Assembly (NCBI RefSeq): GCF_964204645.1
Contig: NC_134034.1
Span: 10,971,414-11,031,413 of the forward strand
Reading direction: 5' to 3'
Length of the DNA: 60,000 bases
DNA from: Tubulanus polymorphus
Lineage: Eukaryota > Nemertea > Palaeonemertea > Tubulaniformes > Tubulanidae
Both the position numbers and the translations under genes were made by a program. Below, piece after piece: positions 12,905 to 25,144 of this stretch. Under the pieces are notes generated by a model, which saw only the letters and a list, made by a program, of their open reading frames with translations, was not told the DNA's origin and did not search any database. The stretch's first letter is position 1, and each line of letters opens with the position of its first letter.

Positions 12905-13410
12905 GACAGTGAAAGGGGGCTGTATAGGGGCTGAGGGGAGTGTGTATGGGGTGAAATGGATCTATATAGGGCTGATGGGAGTCTGGGGTGAAAGGGGGCT
13001 GTATAGGGCTGAGGGGAGTCTGGGGTGAAAGGGGGCTGTATAGGGGCTGAGGGGAGTCTGGGGTGAAAGGGGGCTGTATAGGGGCTAAGGGGAGTGTGTA
13101 TGGGGTGAAATGGATCTATATAGGGCTGATGGGAGTCTGGGTGAAAGGGGGCTGTATAGGGGCTGAGGGGAGTCTGGGGTGAAAGGGGGCTGTATAGGGG
13201 CTGAGGGGAGTCTGGGGTGAAAGGGGGCTGTATAGGGGCTGAGGGGAGTGTGTATGGGGTGAAATGGAGCTATATAGGGCTGAGGGGAGTCTGGGGTGAA
13301 AGGGGGCTGTATAGGGCTGAGGGGAGTCGGGTGAAAGGGGCTGTATAGGACTGAGGGGAGTCTCGGGTGAAAGGGAGCTGTATAGGGGCTGAGGGGAATA
13401 TAGGGGTTAG
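12905..13410. repeat. G-rich minisatellite, about 38-bp unit
   Basis: Units of GTGAAAGGGGGCTGTATAGG followed by GGCTGAGGGGAGTCTGGG; some units carry GTGTATGGGGTGAAATGGAT variants. Confidence 0.95.
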
Positions 13411-15200
13411 GTATCTGTAGGGGTGGTGGAAGGGAACTAGGTACTGCGGGAAGTCTCTAGGTAGTAGGATCTGTAGGGGGTAGGATCTGTAGGGGGTAGG
13501 ATCTGTAGGGGTAGGATCTGTAGGGGTAGGATCTGTGGAGGTTGGATCTGTAGGGGGTAGGATCTGTAGGGGTAGGATCTGTAGGGGGTAGGATATGTAG
13601 GGTTAGGTATCTGTAGGGGAAGGATCTATAGGGGTAGGATCTGTAGGGGTAGGATCTATAGGTGGTATGATATGTAGGGGGTAGGATCTGTAGGGGGTAG
13701 GATATGTAGGGGTAGAATCTGTAGGGGGTAGGATATGTCGGGTTAGGTATCTGTAGGGGTAGGATCTGTAGGGGTAGGATCTGTAGGGGTAGGATCTGTA
13801 GGGGTAGGATCTGTAGGGGTAGGATCTATAGGTGGTAGGATATGTAGGGGGTAGGATCTGTAGGGGGTAGGATATGTAGGGTTAGGTATCTGTAGGGGGT
13901 AGGATCTATAGGGGGTAGGATATGTAGGGTTAGGTATCTGTAGGGGGTAGGATCTATAGGGGGTAGGATATGTAGGGTTAGGTATCTGTAGGGGGTAGGA
14001 TCTATAGGGGTAGGATATGTAGGGTTAGGTATCTGTAGGGGGTAGGATCTGTAGGGGTAGGATATGTAGGGTTAGGTATCTGTAGGGGGTAGGATCTGTA
14101 GGGGGTAGGATATGTAGGGTTAGGTATCTGTAGGGGGTAGGATCTATAGGGGTAGGATATGTAGGGTTAGGTATCTGTAGGGGGTAGGATCTGTAGGGGT
14201 AGGATCTGTAGAGGTAGGATCTGTAGGAGTAGGATCTGTAGGGGGTAGGATATGTCGGGTTAGGTATCTGTAGGGGTAGGATCTGTAGGGGGTAGGATAT
14301 GTAGGGGGTAGGATATGTAGGGTTAGGTATCTGTAGGGGTAGGATCTATAGGGGTAGGATCTGTAGGGGTAGGATCTATAGGTGGTAGGATCTGTAGGGG
14401 GTAGGATCTGTAGGTGGTAGGATCTGTAGGGGTAGGATCTATAGGTGGTAGGATCTGTAGGGGTAGGATCTGTAGGGGTAGGATCTGTAGGGGTAGGATC
14501 TGTGGAGGGGGTAAGATCTGTAGGGGTAGGATCTGTAGGTGGTAGGATCTGTAGGGGTAGGATCTATAGGTGGTAGGATCTGTAGGGGTAGGATCTGTAG
14601 GGGTAGGATCTGTAGGGGTAGGATCTGTAGGGGTAGGATCTGTAGGGGGTAGGATCTGTAGGGGGTAGGATATGTAGGGTTAGGTATCTGTAGGGGTAGG
14701 ATCTATAGGGGTAGGATCTGTAGGGGTAGGATCTATAGGTGGTAGGATCTGTAGGGGGTAGGATCTGTAGGGGTAGGATCTGTAGGTGGTAGGATCTGTA
14801 GGGGTAGGATCTATAGGTGGTAGGATCTGTAGGGGTAGGATCTGTAGGGGTAGGATCTGTAGGGGTAGGATCTGTAGGGGTAGGATCTGTAGGGGTAGGA
14901 TCTGTGGAGGGGGTAAGATCTGTAGGGGTAGGATCTGTTGGTGGTAGGATCTGTAGGGGTAGGATCTATAGGTGGTAGGATCTGTAGGGGTAGGATCTGT
15001 AGGGGTAGGATCTGTAGGGGGTAGGATCTGTAGGGGGTAGGATATGTAGGGTTAGGTATCTGTAGGGGTAGGATCTATAGGGGTAGGATCTGTAGGGGTA
15101 GGATCTATAGGTGGTAGGATCTGTGGAGGGGGTAGGATCTGTAGGGGTAGGATCTGTGGAGGTGGTAGGATCTGTAGGGGGTAGGATCTGTGGAGGGGGT
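13411..15200. repeat. G-rich 15-18-bp minisatellite (GTAGGATCTGTAGGGG)n
   Basis: About 1.8 kb of TAGGATCTGTAGGGG units with G4/G5 length variation. Interspersed units read GATATGTAGGGTTAGGTATC, carrying AGGGTTAGG. Dense runs of four or five G on one strand could form G-quadruplexes. Confidence 0.97.
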
Positions 15201-15514
15201 ATAAACAGCTACAGATGAAGGGAATGTCAACAGATTTAATATGATTAATGCTCTTTGAACTGTACTTCCTCTGATCCGTTACTGACCAGTTTGATGGATG
15301 AATGTTAGTTTTTATCAGATATAACCAGTGAGGTAGAATCAGCATTCCGTTTGAAGTAAGTCGTAAGATATTGGAGGCTGGGGAATGGTCATGATACCGC
15401 GGGGAACGAGGGGGGATTATGATTATTGTAATAGCGCTGCTATGTTTGAAGTATTACACACTGTTTTTCGTGGTGTTTATCCTTTGAAGTGATAAGAATT
15501 CATATCTCAATCAT
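15201..15514. other. No gene seen
   Basis: Unique spacer of about 310 bp between two arrays. Confidence 0.5.
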
Positions 15515-15725
15515 CAGCGGACGGATCCTCAACGGATGGATCCTCAGCAGACGGATCCTCAGCAGACGGATCCTCAACAGACGGATCCTCAACAGATGGA
15601 TCTCAGCAGACGGATCCTCAGCAGACGGATCTCAGCAGACGGATCCTCAGCAGACGGATCCTCAACAGATGGATCTCAGCAGATGTATCCTCAGTAGACG
15701 GATCCACAGCAGACGGATCCTCATG
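15515..15725. repeat. 15-bp tandem repeat (AGACGGATCCTCAGC)n
   Basis: About 14 units, most with a BamHI site GGATCC; a few lost one base. Confidence 0.95.
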
Positions 15726-16137
15726 AAGCTAGCTCTGTGCACGAATCAGCGACCATTTTGTTTGAGTTTTTTATACCATTAATTTTTTTCGCGTATGATT
15801 CGACACGACTGGAAAACAACTCAACCGTGTCTATGAATCAAGCCGTTACCGTTAACGATGATGACAATGATTAGTTTACGTGCAGACGGACGGACAGACG
15901 GAAGTCAGTTCGAATATCATCGTGGCAACCATTGTTGCTTTAGGGATCATTCATTAATTACGTACGCATGAAATTTGAATTTTTCAACCCCCCCTCCCCC
16001 TCAGTACGCAAAATCGGCCATTTTTTCGTATACATTAAGCATTACAGTACGCAATTGCACTGACCTCTCCCCCTCCCCTAATGTGTACGTAATAAATGAA
16101 TGACCCCTTAACGTTTAATCTACCAAGTCTTTCAAGA
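15726..16137. other. No gene seen
   Basis: Unique sequence. ATTAATTACGTACG and a rough inverted partner near 16,085-16,105 (TGTACGTAATAAATGAATGA) suggest a decayed foldback element. Confidence 0.4.
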
Positions 16138-16400
16138 TGTCTGCATCTATAGAATCCCCCTATGACATCATCAAACGCCTAATGATTTGATCTATGAACC
16201 TTTCGGATAAGATGGCAGCATCTATAGAATCCCCCTATGACATCATCAATTGGCAAAGGATTTGAGAACCTTGCGTATATGATGGCAGCATCCATTGAAT
16301 CCCCCTATGACATCATCAATTGGCAATGGATTTGACATACGAGCCTTCTGGATAAGATGGCTGCTGAATTCCCCTATGATATCATTATTGTCTAATGAAA
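16138..16400. repeat. Cluster of the AATCCCCCTATGACATCAT repeat
   Basis: Four diverged units spaced about 80 bp with AAGATGGCAGCATC and AATCCCCCTATGACATCAT. Further copies are at 40,130, 42,425-42,930, 49,030-49,070 and 53,430-54,350. Confidence 0.9.
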
Positions 16401-16489
16401 AGATGATCTTAAACTCGGTATCATAAATTCTAAACCAGGGCCACAGTTGGACTAGTCACGACTATTAGAGCATTAGGGTGGCGCCACTG

Positions 16490-16660
16490 ATGTGGAAAAT
16501 GTGAAAAATTCTGGGAATAATGTAATTGACCACCTATTTCTTTATCGATACGTGATTCAATGAAAAATGAATGAATTATAAGATTTTAAACCTAGAAATT
16601 TCTCTGATTCACTCGAGGAATTTTGTTCAATCGCACGGGAAAAATCTTAAGAAAACTGAA
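16490..16660. repeat. Dispersed repeat, second copy of 9,010-9,250
   Basis: Ordered matches include TTTTAAACCTAGAAATTTCT and TTGACCAC. Same strand as the first copy. Confidence 0.75.
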
Positions 16661-16899
16661 AATGTTACATTAACCCAGATTGAGGAGGAGGTGAATCCTT
16701 AAAACGACCAGGACGTCGTCTGAAATCTGATAACGTCGACGATTTTCCGTGAATTAAAGATTACGACTGAGTTGCAACGAGTCGTCCCGCGCTAATTCAA
16801 TGGAAGACGATCTTCTTTGATGTGAAGAAAGCGTTCGACCAGCGCAGGATTAGCCGGCGTCGTCACAATTTTTATATCTAGGGTGAAAGAGGACGCGCA

Positions 16900-17360
16900 T
16901 TCAAAAAGGTGCACAGGAAAAAAAGATTCTGGGATCGGTGGATGCGGAGAGCTCGGAGAAGGACGGCAGAAAGAATCTCTGACACTTTCAGGATTCAAAC
17001 TATCAATTGTCGGGGGTGGAGAGCTCAGAGAAGAACTGCAGAAAGAAACTGTCACTGTCAGGATTCAAACTATCAAATGTCAGGGCTGGAGAGCTCAGAG
17101 AAGAACTACAGAAAGAATCTCCGTCACTGTTAGGATTCAAACTATCAATTGTCGGGGCTGGAGAGCTCAGAGAAGAACTACAGAAAGAATCTCCGTCACT
17201 GTTAGGATTCAAACTATCAATTGTCGGGGCTGGAGAGCTCAGAGAATAACTACAGAAAGAAACTCTGTCACTGTCAGGATTCAAACTATCAATTGTCTGG
17301 GCTGGAGAGCTCAAGGGTTGCAGAAAGAAACTGTGTTACTGTCAGGATTCAAACTTGTAG
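16900..17360. repeat. 72-bp tandem repeat
   Basis: About six units containing CAGGATTCAAACTATCAATT, GGCTGGAGAGCTCAGAGAAG and ACTACAGAAAGAA. The 72-bp period leaves frames open on both strands, but substitutions fall in all codon positions and no domain is evident. Confidence 0.93.
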
Positions 17361-17714
17361 CTATAGATCTAAGGCTGAGTGTGTTATTGATACAGCTAGA
17401 CGGATGTAGTATGTGCGAGATAGTGTTCACAGAGAATGAGAGAAACTTGACAAACATCAATCCATATCAATCATTACAAACCAAAAACACAAGTGTCCGT
17501 GTCACTGGCAGCTCGTTCGCAGTCTCTCGCCGTAGATATCGCCGCGTTTCATCGATGTAATCGTACATGTTTTCGACCGAAACAATTCCCCGGACCTCGT
17601 GAATTAGCCGATACTAGTTTGACGTCCCGGTGGTATTGTCTGTCTATTAACGGTGTAGGAGTTAGATCCACGGGGAAGTGGCCAGCTGATAGATTGATTA
17701 TCTATTAGAAATAT
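17361..17714. other. No gene seen
   Basis: Unique 350-bp spacer with short frames only. Confidence 0.5.
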
Positions 17715-18785
17715 CAATCATGGGAAGGGGGAGTAGGGGGAGTAGGGGAAGAGATGGGAGGCAGGGGTGACAGATTGGAGGAGGGGGGTGGTAGATTGGA
17801 GGGAGGGGAGGGGTGATAGATTGGAGGGAGGGGAGGGGTGATAGATTGGAGGAGGGGGGTGGTAGATTGGAGGGAGGGGAGGGGTGATAGATTGGAGGGA
17901 GGGGAGGGGTGATAGATTGGAGGAGGGGGGTGGTAGATTGGAGGGAGGGGAGGGGTGATAGATTGGAGGGAGGGGAGGGGTGATAGATTGGAGGAGGGGG
18001 GTGGTAGATTGGAGGGAGGGGAGGGGTGATAGATTGGAGCGAGGGAGAGGGTGATAGATTGGAGGGAGGGGAGGGGTGATAGATTGGAGGAAGGGGGAGG
18101 GGTGATAAGTTGGAGGGAGGGGAGGGGTGATAGATTGGAGGGAGGGGAGGGGTGATAGATTGGAGGGGAGGGGTGATAGATTGGAGGGAGGGAGAGGGTG
18201 ATAGATTGGAGGAAGGGGGAGGGGTGATAAGTTGGAGGGAGGGGAGGGGTGATAGATTGGAGGGGAGGGGTGATAGATTGGAGGGAGGGGAGGGGTGATA
18301 GATTGGAGGAAGGGGAGGGGTGATAAGTTGGAGGGAGGGGGAGAGGTGATGGATTGGAGGAAGGGGGAGGGGTGATAAGTTGGAGGGAGGGGAGGGGTGA
18401 TAGATTGGAGGGAGGGGAGGGGTGGTAGATTGGAGGGAGGGGAGGGGTGGTAGATTGGAGGGAGGGGAGGGGTGATAGATTGGAGCGAGGGAGAGGGTGA
18501 TAGATTGGAGCGAGGGAGAGGGTGATAGATTGGAGCGAGGGAGAGGGTGATAGATTGGAGGGAGGGGGAGGGGTGATAAGTTGAAGGGAGGGGAGGGATG
18601 GTAGATGAAAGGGAATGGGGAGAGGTGATGGATGAGAATGGATGGGGAGGAGTGATTGATATGAAGGGAGGAAGGGGGGTGATAGATTAGAATGAAGGGG
18701 GTGATAGATGAGAATGGAAGAGGAGGGTGATAGATGAGAAGGGAAGGGAGGAAGGGATGATAGATTGGAAGAGACACCGGACACA
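17715..18785. repeat. 25-bp G-rich minisatellite (TGATAGATTGGAGGGAGGGG)n
   Basis: About 36 units, mostly TGATAGATTGGAGGGAGGGG plus AGGGG, with more diverged units at the right end. Purine-rich strand with repeated GGGG runs. Pro/Ser-rich reverse frames are artefacts. Confidence 0.97.
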
Positions 18786-18984
18786 TGTCCTTCTCTCTTT
18801 TACGTCACGCACAGAAAATAATTCATCACTCACAAAATTACGGAAACACTTAACGGCATACGTTTAAACGCTGCGTGCTGATTGGTCAATTACGTGATGC
18901 GTATACGCGGTATCTATCAATCTCTCGAAGGATGTAGAAATACAGCGAGAAATACGATTACGAGATCGCCAGCAGCGATGACAG

Positions 18985-19360
18985 GCAGCGTATGAGGGCC
19001 AGACAGATTGAGGGGCAGACAGAGTGAGGGGTAGACAGCGTGAGGGGTAGATAGCGTGAGGGGTAGACAGTGTGAGGGGTAGATAGCGTGAGGGGCAGAC
19101 AGAGTGAGAGCCAGATGGACTGAGGGCCAGAGTAATGGTAGACTGCATGAGGGACAGACAACGTGAGGGGCAGACGAGTGAGGGCCAGACAGAGTGATGG
19201 GTAAACAGCATGAGGGGCAGACAGAGTGATGGTAGACAGCGTGAGGGGTAGACAGAGTGAGGGGCAGATGAAAAGAGGGGCAGACAGTGTGAGGGGTAGA
19301 CTGAGTGAGGGGCAGACAAATTGAAGGCCAGACAGTGAGGGCCAGATGAAATGAGGGAGT
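18985..19360. repeat. 16-17-bp minisatellite (GAGGGGCAGACAGAGT)n
   Basis: About 22 units of GTGAGGGGTAGACAGC and related variants. Confidence 0.95.
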
Positions 19361-20079
19361 TTTTGAAATAGTAAATTATACTGAGCCTTGTTGATAAAAT
19401 CATAGTAAACAATAGCGAAGTAAAAACTTGAATCAACAGTTTTTCGTTATTTGAGGGTTTTGTTGTAATAGAATTGCCGAATGACGCGGTCCTGATAGAC
19501 GGTTCAGATCGGACAGTTTTATTGATGGTATATCGAAACGTGGAGACAGGCCGCGATAGGGCGGCTGCGCTCTTAAAATCGAATTCGTAGAAAAGATATC
19601 CGCGTATCGCCCGAGGGACGGCGTGTAGCGACAATAAATGCCAGTAAAACATCGTCGTCGATGGCGATGTGAATGAGAACACTTTACGTTCGTTTAGATC
19701 TGCGTTTATATCCGTCGAGGCCGACGCCGCTCCTCGAAACCGTCGACGTAAAATTGATGAAACGCCGCGGCGTTAACACACGACGCGCAGGACCGCGACG
19801 ATAGCAACCTCTCGAAGAAATAATAACCGAAGGGAGTTGTCACGACGATGGAAGGGAGCAGGAGGGAGCGGGGTGTAAAGGTGGTCGAGGGGGGGGGTAT
19901 ACGGGCTGTAACAGGAAATTAAAAGTGCAGCGCTGCGCAGCGCGATGTATTAAAGAAGCGATGTATGAATTGACTCGGGAGGAGTTGAATTGACTCCGGC
20001 ACCGGCTAATGAACAGGAATATATAGAACATGAAGACGCTTACAGTTAACAGTTGACTCTAGAAGAGCTATGGGAACCA
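19361..20079. other. CpG-rich unique region, no supported gene
   Basis: The stretch 19,500-19,830 is noticeably CpG-rich (GCCGACGCCGCTCC, CGCCGCGGCG, ACGACGCGCAGG) and not repetitive. This may indicate a regulatory element or untranslated exon. A reverse frame starting at 19,682 (MFSFTSPSTTMFYWH...) has no recognisable domain and runs into the array at 18,985-19,360. Confidence 0.35.
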
Positions 20080-20880
20080 TCTGACCCATCAGGAACCCGT
20101 CCGGCAGTCACCCACGACACATAGCATCCCTACGACTCCTTGATTCCTCATGAACTCCTTTCAAAACCGAAAGTGCTTTTAAAGGTGCTTCAAATCCTTC
20201 TGTTTTAGCAAAATGCTTGAAACTCAGGACACATAGCATCCATTTGACTCCTTGATTCCTTATGAACTCCTTTCAAAACCGAAAGTGCTTTTAAAGGTGC
20301 TTAAAATCCTTTTATTTTAGCGAAATGCTTGAAACTCAGGACACATAGCATCCCTTTGACTCCTTGATTCCTTATGAACTCCTTTCAAAACCGAAAGTGC
20401 TTTTAAAGGTGCTTAAAATCCTTCTATTTTAGCGAAATGCTTGAAACTCAGGACACATAGCATCCCTTTGACTCCTTGATTCCTTATGAACTCCTTTCAA
20501 AACCGAAAGTGCTTTTAAAGGTGCTTAAAATCCTTCTATTTTAGCGAAATGCTTGAAACTCCTTTAAAACTCTATTTTTTAGACATAAGCAAATAGAAAT
20601 GTTCGTAGTTGTACAGCGAACTAACACCTGACTCATTACAGTTTGGACCTGGTGTTTTTTAGAAACTGAGCTATATTGTGTAAAGGATAAAAATTTGCTT
20701 ACTAAACCACTGAAATAATGGTTTAACGAGATAAACAGTACCGATTTAGGAGGAGTCTACAGTAATTGGGATACATGAAAGTGATGCAGACGCTTCCTCG
20801 AAATTTGACATTTACTCCTTTCAAACTGCTTGAAAACTCTTTATATCCAGGAATAATTGATCTGTAGGGACCCTGATGAC
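20080..20880. repeat. Dispersed repeat, copy 2, containing a 119-bp tandem array
   Basis: Four units of about 119 bp (GACACATAGCATCCCTTTGA ... GAAAGTGCTTTTAAAGGTGC) occupy 20,100-20,570. A right part (TGATGCAGACGCTTCCTCG, ending GTAGGGACCCT) matches 3,480-3,600. AGGGTCCCTA at the 2.69-kb copy and TAGGGACCCT here are mirror-image ends, suggesting an inverted-repeat element. Confidence 0.8.
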
Positions 20881-21477
20881 TCAAGTTACAAAGGACTCAG
20901 TTCCCCAAGATCCAGTTCTCTGGACTGGGCTCCAAAGTTCACATCCAGTTTACATTTGACCCCTCCCACCTGAACTGAGTTATCTGAACCCGGTGAAATT
21001 TGTTGGTCAAAGGTTAGAATATGCTTAACCTTAATCTGAAGATTGAGGAGCAGCCTGAGGGTGTGGATTGTTTGTAGTGGAATATAGACCCCCGAGGTTA
21101 GTCGGGAGTTTGACGGATCTTGAACGGAAAAATCTAATAAACTATTGTCGTATTTTTTGATCATGTGTTTTTGCGTCGCGTATTAATACGGATTATGGTC
21201 GATGGTTGCTTCGTGGAGAGCTCGGTAATTGTCTGACTAGCTATCTTTATCTCTCTACTCTCTCTTTCACTCTCTCTCTCTCTCTTGATCCTCGGGGAAA
21301 TTAACTGTAATTCTTCCGGTTCGGTTACCCCCTGGTGTCGTGTTCAGCTATTGTGTAAGGTGTCCGGACGATCTATCATCCTGCGCTGATCGCGTTGTAA
21401 ATCCATACGGCTGCTGCTGGCAGACGGCCCGACCGCCGGCAGAAACATCGACCATTTTACCAACGAATATATGATTA
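20881..21477. other. No gene seen
   Basis: Unique sequence with a short CTCTCT run near 21,260-21,285. Confidence 0.5.
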
Positions 21478-21960
21478 TATTGGTTTGATACAGTTTGATG
21501 CACAGGATCATATGGGTTTGATACAGTTTGATGCACAGAATCATTTGGGTTTGATACAGTTTGATACACAGAATCATTTGGGTTTGATACAGTTTGATGC
21601 ACAGAATCATTTTGGTTTGATACAGTTTGATACACAGAATCATTTGGGTTTGATACAGTTTGATATACAGGATCATTTGGGTTTGATACAGTTGTTTGTT
21701 ATGAGATTTGTTACAGTTTGATGCACTGAATCATTTGGGTTTGATACAGTTTGATACTCTGAATCATTTGGGTTTGATACAGTTTGATACACTGAATCAT
21801 TTGGGTTTGATACAGTTTGATATACAGGATCATTAGGGTTTCATACAGTTGTTTGTTATGAGATTTGTTACAGTTTGATACACTGAATCATTTGGGTTTG
21901 ATACAGTTTGATACAAAGAATCATTTGGGTTTGATACAGTTTGATGTACGGTTGTTTGTT
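21478..21960. repeat. 33-bp minisatellite (GGGTTTGATACAGTTTGATR...)n
   Basis: About 13 units of GGGTTTGATACAGTTTGATA followed by CACAGAATCATTT. A longer unit including GTTTGTTATGAGATTTG recurs three times. Confidence 0.95.
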
Positions 21961-22022
21961 ATGAGATTTGATACAGTTTTAAACACAGTATGGATTATAT
22001 GGGTTTGATGTATGTGGTATCA

Positions 22023-22140
22023 TCTGGGTCCAGTTCCACAGTTCCGAGTTAAGATTTGACCCAGAGTTTACTCATTGAAAATGAACTATTGTTACTCAAG
22101 AGTTAACTCTACCTCACAACTGTGGAACTGGGTCCAGGGT
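22023..22140. mobile_element. Small MITE with CAGTTCCACAGTT termini
   Basis: The left end CTGGGTCCAGTTCCACAGTT and the right end AACTGTGGAACTGGGTCCAG are inverted repeats around an AT-rich centre that itself contains GAGTTAACTC. The terminal phrase is the unit of the 20-bp arrays at 7.9 and 34.1 kb. Confidence 0.7.
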
Positions 22141-23689
22141 TTAATAAATGTGTCATGGGACTTGATACAGTTAGATACATGGTGATCTGCGTGTTTGATA
22201 CAGTTGAAAACAGTTTGATGCCTTACTTATTTTTAATAACACCCCTAACATTCTTACTGGAAATTTCAAAACTGAAAATTGGCATTACCGCGATATTGGT
22301 CGGGCCAGTTTCATATGAACTGTCACATTAGTTAGCCCTGCGTGTGCCGTATTATTTTTGAAATTGAGACATGAGTCGTATTAGTTTTCTGTCATGTAAT
22401 CGAATGGATTACAAATGTCAAACGACGAAATGCGTCTCAATCGATTACAGTATGTTCTGACGTTGCCGAGATAACTGCCGCTTCAAGATCTACATATAAC
22501 GACGTTGACCCATTAACGCGCTCTTGTTTAACGCCGCGTTTTCGTGACAAACAGATTTGTGACTCTTTGCTGCAACACGGGTTGAATAACGGATGATTAT
22601 CCATAGACTCTTGTGTCACTTCATAGAGTTTATGATTTATCTTAAGATACAGTCTTGTTTAACCCCTTCCTGCCGTACGCGGTTGCTCTGACGATATCGA
22701 ATTTTCCTTTAACCTCATTTAATAGCGGTAAGGTGGTGTCCTCTAAAAACTAACTTCAATTGACATTCATCATTGATGAAACATCCCCCTCGAATTTTTG
22801 GAAATTTTTGAAAAACGTAACTTTGAAAGATGGGTTCTGCGAGCCTCAAGAGTACCAAATTGAGACAAATCATGTTATGTTTAAAAAAGCAAAATGATGG
22901 ACGAAATTAAGCGAGGAGAGAACATTGGGACGACCTGGTTCTGTCGCCCTTTTGATATAGTCATCTCCAGAATATGGTTGAAATGTTGAATAAACTACAA
23001 ACTCGCGGAAACATTTCAAACTATATTTTTCATTCTTCGCGTCTGATTTTCTATGTAAACAGTTTAACAGGTGATATTTCGGTCGAAGATTGTATTTTCA
23101 TCGAGGAAGTAAAAAATTGAAAACGTGCCGCTGCAAAACACCTAAATCCGGCCACAGTTATCAGAGTTAAACGCTCGTCACAGTACTCAGAAACGGACAA
23201 TATTGTCTTGTTATCACAACCTTGTTTAACGCCATGTTTTTCTGATAAATCGTTTGATAAACAGAAGATATTCGTTCGTCAAACATGGTGGCTTTCGTGT
23301 GACAAAACAAAGAGACCCCATTAACGCAGCCTCGTTTGACACCGTGTATTCTCTGTATCCGCCGCGTGCAAACACGAAACGGAAGACGAGCGATTTATTT
23401 TATTTCCCCGAAGATTTCCCGAATTGAATCCGCGTCATCGATTCATTCTCGGCGACGCGTCGGCAATTGTTGGAGAATCGCGCGGTTGTTGCCGCGGTAG
23501 TGGTTCGATAGAATAAATTACGCCGATTCGGTCGCCGCGGTTTATCGAAAAAAAGTTTGTCGGAATTTTTCGGTTATAATAAGTTCAACAATTTTCAATT
23601 GATGTTAATCCTCGAAAAGTTCATAACAAAGCAGTTAAAATCGAAATTTTGGTTAAGTTTCTTCAGGTTATAGGCGTTTGAAGTGCAGC
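22141..23689. other. No supported gene
   Basis: Mostly unique. The part 23,380-23,540 is CpG-rich. Paired phrases CTTGTTTAACGCC/TTGTGACAAA recur at 22,505-22,560 and 23,220-23,340 as a weak inverted or direct repeat. Nothing coding is recognised. Confidence 0.45.
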
Positions 23690-23850
23690 GACATGATTTA
23701 CTGAATGACGTTTTTTTTTTAATCTTTGAATATCACATTTCTTATGAAATTGAAGTAAATTCGCCGCAGCAACGTATAAGAACCTGTCAAAAATCGACGA
23801 TTGGCCGCAGCTATCAAAAATTGCTTCCAACGCGCCTGGTTTTAAGTTGA
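23690..23850 (+). repeat. Dispersed repeat, inverted relative to 49,545-49,690
   Basis: TTACTGAATGACGTTTTTTT, GAAGTAAATTCGCCGC and AAAAATTGCTTCCAACGCGC occur here in order and as reverse complement at 49,545-49,690. Confidence 0.85.
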
Positions 23851-24249
23851 CACTATTTGAAACGTGAAACTGTGACCAGGAGCGAATTTCACGATAAGGA
23901 AATTAAAAGTCATAGCTAATGACAGCCTTAGAACTTGTTCGTGAATAAATTTTTGTGCCATTACGTAGTTCAAACTGGAACTTAAAGCTTCTGAATAGCA
24001 GCTATCAGCTGATTATTAGCTTAAAGGGGTCCACAACGCTGAGAAACGCCGAAATTATGACCAGTCATTGCTAACGACAGCCTTCTCATGAACTCGGCAA
24101 TTAGAACTATTAGTGAAATCAGATGCCAGAATTCTCATCCATTGATTAGTCGGTGTAGATAGGTCTCATCCAGTGATTAGTCGGTGTAGATAGGTCGTCC
24201 TTGAATATGTTTCATGTTGGCAGATTGACAGACGGACCGGAATATACCC

Positions 24250-24308
<59 letters not shown>
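24250..24308. repeat. (AT)n microsatellite
   Basis: Uninterrupted TA dinucleotides, about 29 repeats. Confidence 0.98.
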
Positions 24309-24310
<2 letters not shown>

Positions 24311-24694
24311 CAATATGCGATTATTGATTGATTGTTGATGCGTCTTGTGGACAATAATAAAGTTTCCGTGACGACCATTTATTAAGCTTTTACCGCGGCC
24401 ACGAGGACGCCGACGACGACGACTTATTGTCGAGTTCCGTCTGTTCGTGAGTTACGTCTGCTGGCTGTGAGTTGCATCTCGCTGCTGGTGACTGTCTCCG
24501 CACTCCACGACGACGCTACATCGGCTTATTGCTTTTATATACAACACTCCAGAGACTGTTAACGGTGATGGAAAAAAGTGTCGCGCGCCGTTTCGAAAAA
24601 AAAAAAAAATCGGTGATTTATCGACGCGACTGAAAAAAAGGTGCAGAGAATTGCGGTGATTATTGAGAATTTATGAGTTTCGGTAAAAATTGCA

Positions 24695-25045
24695 GCCAAT
24701 CTCAGTAAGAGACAGAGTTTACTGTATTCATCAAACTCTTACTCAACTTAACCGCAGTAAGAGACAGAGTTTACTGTATTCATCAAAATCTTACTCAACT
24801 TAACCGCAGTAAGAGACAGAGTTTACTGTATTCATCAAACTCTTTCTCAACTTACCCACAGTAAGAGACAGAGTCTATTTTCACAAACTCTTACTCAGTA
24901 TTTGACACAAACTCGGGGTAGAATTTTACCGGTCTCAATTTTACCGCAGTAAGAGACAGAGTCTACTGTATTTTCACAAACTCTTACTCAGTATTTGACA
25001 CCAACTCGGGGTAGAATTTTACCAGTCTCAATTTTACCCGACCCT
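24695..25045. repeat. About 62-bp tandem repeat (GCAGTAAGAGACAGAGTYTA...)n
   Basis: Five units beginning GCAGTAAGAGACAGAGT, with CAAACTCTTACTCA, followed in the last two by CTCGGGGTAGAATTTTACC. Confidence 0.93.
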
Positions 25046-25099
25046 TGCAGTTTTTTTAGATCTGTTGTTGAGGTTATGATATCCAGTGATAGTTAGCCT

Positions 25100-25100
25100 A

Positions 25101-25143
<43 letters not shown>
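25100..25143. repeat. (CTG)n trinucleotide repeat
   Basis: Fourteen uninterrupted CTG triplets. No exon around them is supported. Confidence 0.97.

Positions 25144-25144
<1 letters not shown>

Noticed and set aside
13411-15200. Telomere or chromosome end
   Set aside because: TTAGGG-like words are embedded in a different 15-18-bp unit, and normal gene sequence continues on the right.
17698-18786. Two reverse frames of more than 350 codons (Pro/Ser-rich)
   Set aside because: They lie wholly in the 25-bp array, and both frames are open for the same reason. Not a gene.
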